DNA from: Saxidomus purpurata
Taxonomy: Eukaryota > Mollusca > Bivalvia > Venerida > Veneridae
DNA: 64,000 bases
NCBI GenBank assembly: GCA_022818135.1
Contig: JAFMSR010000017.1
Location: forward strand, 630,002-694,001
Reading direction: 5' to 3'
In this document: one piece after another, positions 58,437 through 64,000 of the stretch
Numbering within the stretch: the stretch's first letter is position 1
How the letters are laid out: each line of letters begins with the position of its first letter
The notes under the pieces: generated by a model
The model's database searches: none
What the model saw: the letters and a program-made list of their open reading frames with translations, nothing else
What the model was told of the DNA's origin: nothing
Translations under genes and position numbers: made by a program

Positions 58437-59350
58437 CTAAAATGTATAATCTTTTAAATCATGACACACTGACATTATGTACTATACGAGCATTTACATT
58501 TAGTGCATACATCATGTTGTAACGGTCGTGAAGGGGTTTTATTTAAGTCTCTTGTGAATGTGGTAACACTTATTCCACAGTACATAAATGAAGAGCAAAT
58601 ACTTTTTACATCATTTATAAATGAACTCTGTACATGAATATACCAAAATTCCCCAGCGGCTACAAAGTACAAACATGTACTTATAACCACTACATCATAA
58701 AAACTAAAGAAAGTGGAAGTTATACCGTCTTTGACAATAGTTTGACTCTGATATATAGGAACATATTCCCGCCATGGAACTTAAAGGCCAATCAGAAAGG
58801 CGTAACGCTAAAGTCGGCTGATGCGCAAACCAATCAAATCACAAGTCAACTAATAAGTACGTGGACAATTTGACAGATACACGAAATGCACGAAATGCTC
58901 GTAACGCGTACGGACAACTTACACAGGGTGGGGAAGAGGCCTGTTACAATGTTTTGCAACCTAATGGAAGTATTTATTGTGCCTTAAGATATGAACAGAG
59001 TTTTAAATGAATAATCACAATGAATCAAACGTTTTATGATTTAAAATTAATGGATAGATGTTTTTATCAGAGTTCAAAAAACATACAATCGTCAAGGAAG
59101 AATTTCATGTTTTAACAGAAAACATGGAAACTGTCCTTGCCAATCCTTAAAGGTGTCATGATAATGTTCTGCCAATGCAATGGGCATTCCAAATTAAAAG
59201 CAATTGACACATTGGTGGTCAAGAACTATAAACTATATTTTATAAATGGGAAGAAAGTTTCCGACGTATAACCGTCTGGAATGTGTCAAGTATTGTCGGA
59301 ATGTTGCATCTACAGTGTCATTTTTTAGAATAACAAGTACAGCAAAATAC

Positions 59351-59575
59351 CTTTAACCGAATTCTGCAACACGTTGTTATTCCGTTTGTCTTCTGTCACA
59401 ACTTGCGCAGCTGCTTCTTCAACATCTTCTTGCTTTTCGAACGACTCTTTCAAAGCATCAATTACTGGATCGGAATTCGTTTGTTTATTCACCAGTTCTT
59501 CAAGTATCAAGATCCGGGATTTCTGAGACGCCACTTCTGCTTGCAGGGAACTGATTTGCTGATTCTGAGATCTTA
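59351..59575 (-). CDS. C1q-domain protein, coiled-coil exon
   Basis: 225-nt exon with acceptor TTTTGTGTCACTACAG (ending 59576) and donor AAAG|GTATTT (intron starts 59350). It encodes a heptad-rich, charged stretch (ISSLQAEVASQKSRILILEE...), the coiled coil that typically precedes C1q in bivalve proteins and drives trimerisation. It ends with one base of a codon and joins in frame to the C1q exon at 58436 across a 914-bp intron. It begins with two bases of a codon, so the upstream exon should end in phase 1; phase-0 AG alternatives lie 11 and 17 nt further in. Confidence 0.75.
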
Positions 59576-62089
59576 CTGTAGTGACACAAAAATGACCATA
59601 TTATATGCTTTTTAAATTGGTGTATTTGAAATAAATAGGAAAGATCGTGTTTCCAAATAAAACCCTGTATTACACAATATTTTCTCCTGATAAGAGATCA
59701 ATGCGGTTTGGCAGTTGGTGTTTATGTATTGTTGGGGATGTTTTAAACGGCCGTAACTTTTAAAACAAAAGTTAATATGTTTTATATCACTGGAAGGCTA
59801 ATAAAATACATTTGTATACACTGTATTCATTATTTTCAATTTTTGAAAAGATTTAAAATGAGAAATTTGCAAGCGCTTCACTTACACTGTTTCCGTAAAT
59901 GGTTATAGCAGCAACAGGCCAGTGTCATTGCAAACGGTATGTTTTCAAAAGAGATATTTTAATGTGAAAATACAAGTATCGAGAGCAATTCATAACTTTT
60001 TTAATTTTAAAAATCCTTCAAATAGCAAAAAAATTATAAAAATCCTTTCCGAAACACAAGCATTGTAAACCCAACTGTTATTTCCCACCAGCAATCTTAT
60101 CAAAATTGCCGTGTGACGTCTACTATATCCTTTGCACAACGGCATATTTTTTTACACACTCGACAGACATGCATGCGTTTTTGTAAACACTGTACATCAC
60201 GTTATGGCTACTTTCGGTTTACTGCGCGTGTTGTATACGTCAGCAAATAGATTGAGCTGTAACATGAAAGTAAAATTTCCATTGGCCCACCTTCAGAGGT
60301 CATGCGCAGGGGTCACCCTGTCTGCTAACCTGCGCATGGACTTCTTTTTCTTTTTTTTTTTTTTGCTAACGAGAGGTCAATTTCAAGCGTTCTCATAAGA
60401 TGTCAATATACCTAGGTTTGAGTACGACATCTCTGCTTTATGTCTGTGAAAAAATATTTGCACGCACTCAAAACACTATCCCACAGGGAACGTTGGTAAA
60501 ATGAAAATTTTCAAAGCTGGTAAAATTGTGTCCAAGGTCATTTTCAAGGTCGTCTTAAAGTGTCAGCATTTGCCTCGGACGTCTGAGTTTTCAACATTCA
60601 GGAGCTGTCGGCATAGCCTTTAAATTCATACAGACAAAACGTGTTCCATACGGTCACTGTCACTTCTATGGAAGGCCAAACCTGTCTTAACCCGCGTATA
60701 CGGTTTATTACGTTACAGGTGTTCAAAGGATATGATATGCATTTGTCCTATTAATTGTCGTCATCGTAAAATAGTTTGCATGAATTAAAAAGCGCTGAAA
60801 TTGTTTTTTATAAATGATGTGTGATCTAGGAAATGTATGGAAAAGCTGGTCATTATGCTGTTAATTGTTCAACTGACGTTATACAGAAAAGACCTACTTT
60901 ATGTTTGTAAACATGGAAAATACTTTTTTCACAACTGATTTTGAAGTCATGCCAGGTAAGTGAAATTCTAATGTGTCAATATACGTTGTTATTCAAATAT
61001 TACAGGATTTGTGTACTTCCTCGAACATATTGCAGCCAACAGTTATTCTATTAAGCAGCTCCGTTTGTTATATGCCGCTTATGAACTTTTTATATACGTA
61101 TGCCTCATACTGCATTGGTTTTACGATTCGGATGTGTGATTCAATGTGTATTCGAAGTGTTTCCCGTTTACACAAAATTAAATTCACAATTTCCATTTTG
61201 CATTATGAAATTCCATTTTGCATTATTAAAAATATGTTGTCTAGATGATTGATTTGTGCTGATGCGTGCTGAATGGCACAAATTAAACGACGGTTATTTC
61301 AGCGTAGCGTTACAAGCACGTAGTCATTCAGCTATAATCATGGAGTGAGCATATCTATTGGGCAAAACGATTCTCTTACTATAGAAAAAGGCATTAGTGC
61401 TGCTACACATTTTAGTCAGAATTGTTTGCGGAAGTAACTTACTGTGTATACAATGAATCTGTTTATTACAAACTGGTCGAAAGAAGTCCGAATGCATGTT
61501 AATATATTTGACTCACTGAGACCTGAAGTAGCTACCTTATTCTATGGTTTGCTTCGGATCAGTCAATTGAACTGAACATCTTTTCTATGTATTCTTGTGT
61601 CATAGGTATGAATGCTATTTTCCGTAAAGAACAAGCAACGTCAAGAGAGAAAGTGGAGTAAGCATGATTAAATATATATGTGACCAGTTAGTGTTTATTT
61701 GTCCCATAAGGGTAAGTGTGATCCAGATACATTCAGTAATAATCAGTGTAAGTTAGTACAACGGTCACTACAAGCAGTAACTTCACAATACCAATATATA
61801 GGAGCACTATTGCCACTACAATGCAGATATTACACTTTAGTCTTGCTTCTAAACAGTTCACAATAAATTCTTTCAAATATTCCTCATGGAATAATATTAA
61901 CTATAACTGTTTTTCTGTTTAAAACAACTCTTTATTTCAAATTTTCGACAATACTGCCTTTTTGAAATAAAGAGTTGTTCTAAACAGTTCAATCAACTTT
62001 CTGCTTCTCTTGAATGTTTCTTTAGGAAAACTATTATGCAAGTCCGATATTTCTGTCCATACGTTTGGTAATCTAAACAGAATTTTTAC
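59576..62089 (-). other. Probable intron region of the C1q-domain gene
   Basis: No complete exon found. Contains a 10-bp stem CATGCGCAGG/CCTGCGCATG at about 60300-60340 with a T-run after it, and a 19-bp perfect inverted repeat at 61923-61979. A small extra exon may hide here, since the phases of the neighbouring exons do not match directly. Confidence 0.4.
61923..61979. repeat. Short perfect inverted repeat
   Basis: AACAACTCTTTATTTCAAA at 61923-61941 and its exact complement at 61961-61979, loop 19 nt. Possibly a small MITE or MITE end. Confidence 0.7.
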
Positions 62090-62200
62090 CTTCAGTTTGC
62101 AATTCTGTAAGTAACTCATAACATCTGGTTCTGATCTTGCGTCTGATACCGATGCATAGGCACTCGAAAATAAAATCATCAAAGCTAGCGAAAATGTCAT
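62090..62200 (-). CDS. Probable signal-peptide exon of the C1q-domain protein
   Basis: ATG at 62200 opens a 37-codon exon: MTFSLALMILFSSAYASVSD, then a short charged stretch ending SYLQNCKLK, followed by donor AAG|GTAAAA (intron starts 62089). A signal peptide followed by a coiled-coil start is the normal N-terminus of secreted bivalve C1q proteins, and no other signal-peptide exon fits nearer to the C1q exons. The exon ends in phase 0 while the next identified exon starts in phase 1, so either a small exon is missing or an alternative acceptor is used. Link to the gene is inferred. Confidence 0.5.
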
Positions 62201-62504
62201 CCTCAGGAATTGGAGACGTTTTCTGTTTCTGAGTGAATGTTAGCATTCGAGTGTACATGAGATAAGATTTAATATTTGACATCTCTTATCAATTTTTTCG
62301 ATAACATTGTTTCTAAACTTATGAATTTTAAAACTAAACTTATCAGAGATAATGCCTTGAAAACATGCAAATATTTTAAACATCACGAAGAACTCACGAA
62401 AAAGTGAACATTAGTTGCTACACATCTTGTCCCGGTTTACCACTTACTGATGGCATAATTTCTGATTGAGTTCGATTAATGTTGTTAAACCCTTACCCTG
62501 CTAA

Positions 62505-62765
62505 ACTGTTATCTAGGACCTAGCTATCTTCAAACTTGGACAAAACCATTACTACTTGTACGAACATTCTAACTGGGACCTGGCAACTTGGAAAAAACAT
62601 TACTACTGATACAAACGTTCTAACAGGAACCGGTCAGAATATAACATTCTAAATGGGACCTGGCTATCTTCAAAACTAGACAAATCCATTACTACTAATA
62701 CAAACGTTCTAACTGGTATCTGGCCATCTTCCAACTTGGTCGAAACCTTAACTACTTATACAAAA
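62505..62765. repeat. Minisatellite, unit about 60-75 bp (left part)
   Basis: Four imperfect copies of CTAACTGGGACCTGGC...CTTGGACAAAACCATTACTA. The unit reappears at 63905-64000 beyond element D. Confidence 0.7.
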
Positions 62766-62813
62766 GTTTAGTTTAAACATATTTATTCGCCAATTCTTAC
62801 AAAACATGTAAAT

Positions 62814-63783
62814 AACAAGAGCTGTCACATGACAGCACGCTCGACTATTCGAAAGGTTGTTGGTAAAATGGGTTTTTTTGTCAAAGAACAGGAGTATTGT
62901 GTAATTGTCTGTAAGAATTAAGGTCAAAGATATGAAACTTGTTCAAAGACCTTTGTAAATGTACATTACATTCAAAGCCTTACTCTGGATTCTGTAAGCC
63001 AAGTGGAGGGAGGAGGGGATAATTTCAAAGAAATACATAACCTTGTAAATTTGATCATGAATAACTCTGTAACTTTTCAAAATTGAAATGTATAGAATTA
63101 AAAAAGCATGACCGCTGCATGCTGCATAATTATTCTATGATATTTCAAAAGAAAGCCATTTCGAGTATTTCCATGTTAGTCTGGTAAAAACTGTGACAAA
63201 ATTCTAAGTTAAAAGGGGCATAAATGTCAAAAATCAAAAACATTGGTGAAGATGTTGACAGTAAACATACATTTTAAGTCCATAAAAAAATCAAAGTTAA
63301 AAAGGGGCATAAATCTGTCAAAAATCAAAACAGAGTTATGGGGATTGTTTCCTCAGATGTAGATGTTGATGGTAGACACATACTTTGAGTTTCAAGTCAA
63401 TACCTTTGATAGTATTCAAAACATTTGACTTTATAAAATCTTTTACCAAATATTCTAAGTTAAAAAGGGGCAAAACAAACAGTTTGAGTTTCAAGTCAAT
63501 CCCCTTAATAGTATTCAGGATATTTGACTCTATTAAAAACTTTAACCAAAAATTCTAAGTTAAAAAGGGCCATAAATCTGTCAAAAATCAAAACAGAGTT
63601 ATGGGGATTGTTTCCTCAGGTGTAGATGTTGATGGTAAAGATATATTTTGAGTTTCAAGTCAATACCTTTGATAGTATTCAAGATATTTGACTTTATTAA
63701 AAACTTTAACCAACGCAGACGCCGACGCCGACGCCGGGGCGAGTGCAATAGTCTCCTTATTCTTCGAATAGTCGAGCTAAAAA
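62814..63783 (+). mobile_element. Satellite-bearing non-autonomous element D
   Basis: Same ends as element C: AACAAGAGCTGTC with hairpin GCTGTCacatGACAGC, sub-terminal CTCGACTATT (62840-62849) and AATAGTCGAGCT (63767-63778), and a GCCGACGCC run before the 3' end. The core has about four degenerate, partly deleted copies of a unit with AAGTTAAAAAGGGGCATAAA and GAGTTTCAAGTCAATACC; the latter phrase is also in the element C core, so the cores are related. Confidence 0.75.
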
Positions 63784-63904
63784 TCATTGTGCAATACAAA
63801 TAGCGAGCGGATGGAACCGAAAGCAAACTGCTTGTTAGAAGGTTCGTTCCACAACGTATGAAATCACGGTACTTTAGTTATGACAGAAGTGAATAATTTC
63901 GATT

Positions 63905-64000
63905 TACAAGCGATTTACAACTGGGACCTGGCAATACAAGCGATCTAACTGGGACCTGCCCATTTTCCAACTTGGACAAAACCATTCTACTTAAACAAAC
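63905..64000. repeat. Minisatellite continuation at the window end
   Basis: Further copies of the unit at 62505-62765 (AACTGGGACCTGCCCATTTT, CCAACTTGGACAAAACCATT); the array runs off the window. Confidence 0.65.

Noticed and set aside
61937..62089. Continuation of the signal-peptide frame beyond the donor at 62089
   Set aside because: It reads through a good donor into sequence ending in a short inverted repeat; better explained as intron.

Overview
This is a 64 kb piece of an AT-rich animal nuclear genome, most likely a bivalve mollusc. The evidence for that is indirect: a secreted coiled-coil plus C1q-domain gene with introns, an intronless class A GPCR of protostome peptide-receptor type, tRNA-derived SINEs, and several mobile elements with satellite-like cores of about 166-170 bp, resembling the pearl / Helentron-associated elements of bivalves. 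Gene density is very low. I support two host genes well and one weakly; most of the rest is mobile DNA, its remnants and tandem repeats.

Layout. 1-2256: non-coding with one foldback element. 2257-13905: a satellite-bearing element split by a complete Ty3/Gypsy-type LTR retrotransposon (3016-13781, minus strand). The retrotransposon has 467-bp LTRs that I read as identical, a 5-bp target duplication, gag, pol, a baculovirus-F/errantivirus-like env, and an unexplained extra ORF downstream of env. Gag ends at a canonical -1 slippery heptamer followed directly by its stop codon. A second, unexplained frame break lies at an A7 run just before the protease active site. Splice-like signals before gag and before the env ATG suggest a spliced env mRNA. 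13906-27575: mostly non-coding, with a LINE tail (16639-17460), a minisatellite and a second satellite-bearing element (25561-26567). 27593-29482 (+): the GPCR gene.

31640-45100 looks like an old direct duplication (about 31.6-39.9 kb against 40.7-45.1 kb), later invaded by MITEs, hairpins, a SINE and microsatellites. Two of these invaders, and a third region at 49.1-49.4 kb, consist largely of many short palindromes in series. 51201-55030 (-) is one LINE remnant split by a satellite-bearing element holding a 166-bp tandem array with a three-monomer higher-order pattern; a second insertion lies further upstream in the same LINE. 57991-62200 (-) is a C1q-domain gene rebuilt from three exons. 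57118-57577 (+) is a possible two-exon small secreted protein. The window ends in a minisatellite interrupted by a fourth satellite-bearing element (62814-63783).

How it fits together: the coding content of the retrotransposon forms one unit (capsid, enzymes, envelope, possible accessory protein). The host genes are unrelated to each other: a membrane receptor and an innate-immunity-type lectin. All alignments here were made by eye; similarity percentages, homologues and expression were not computed.
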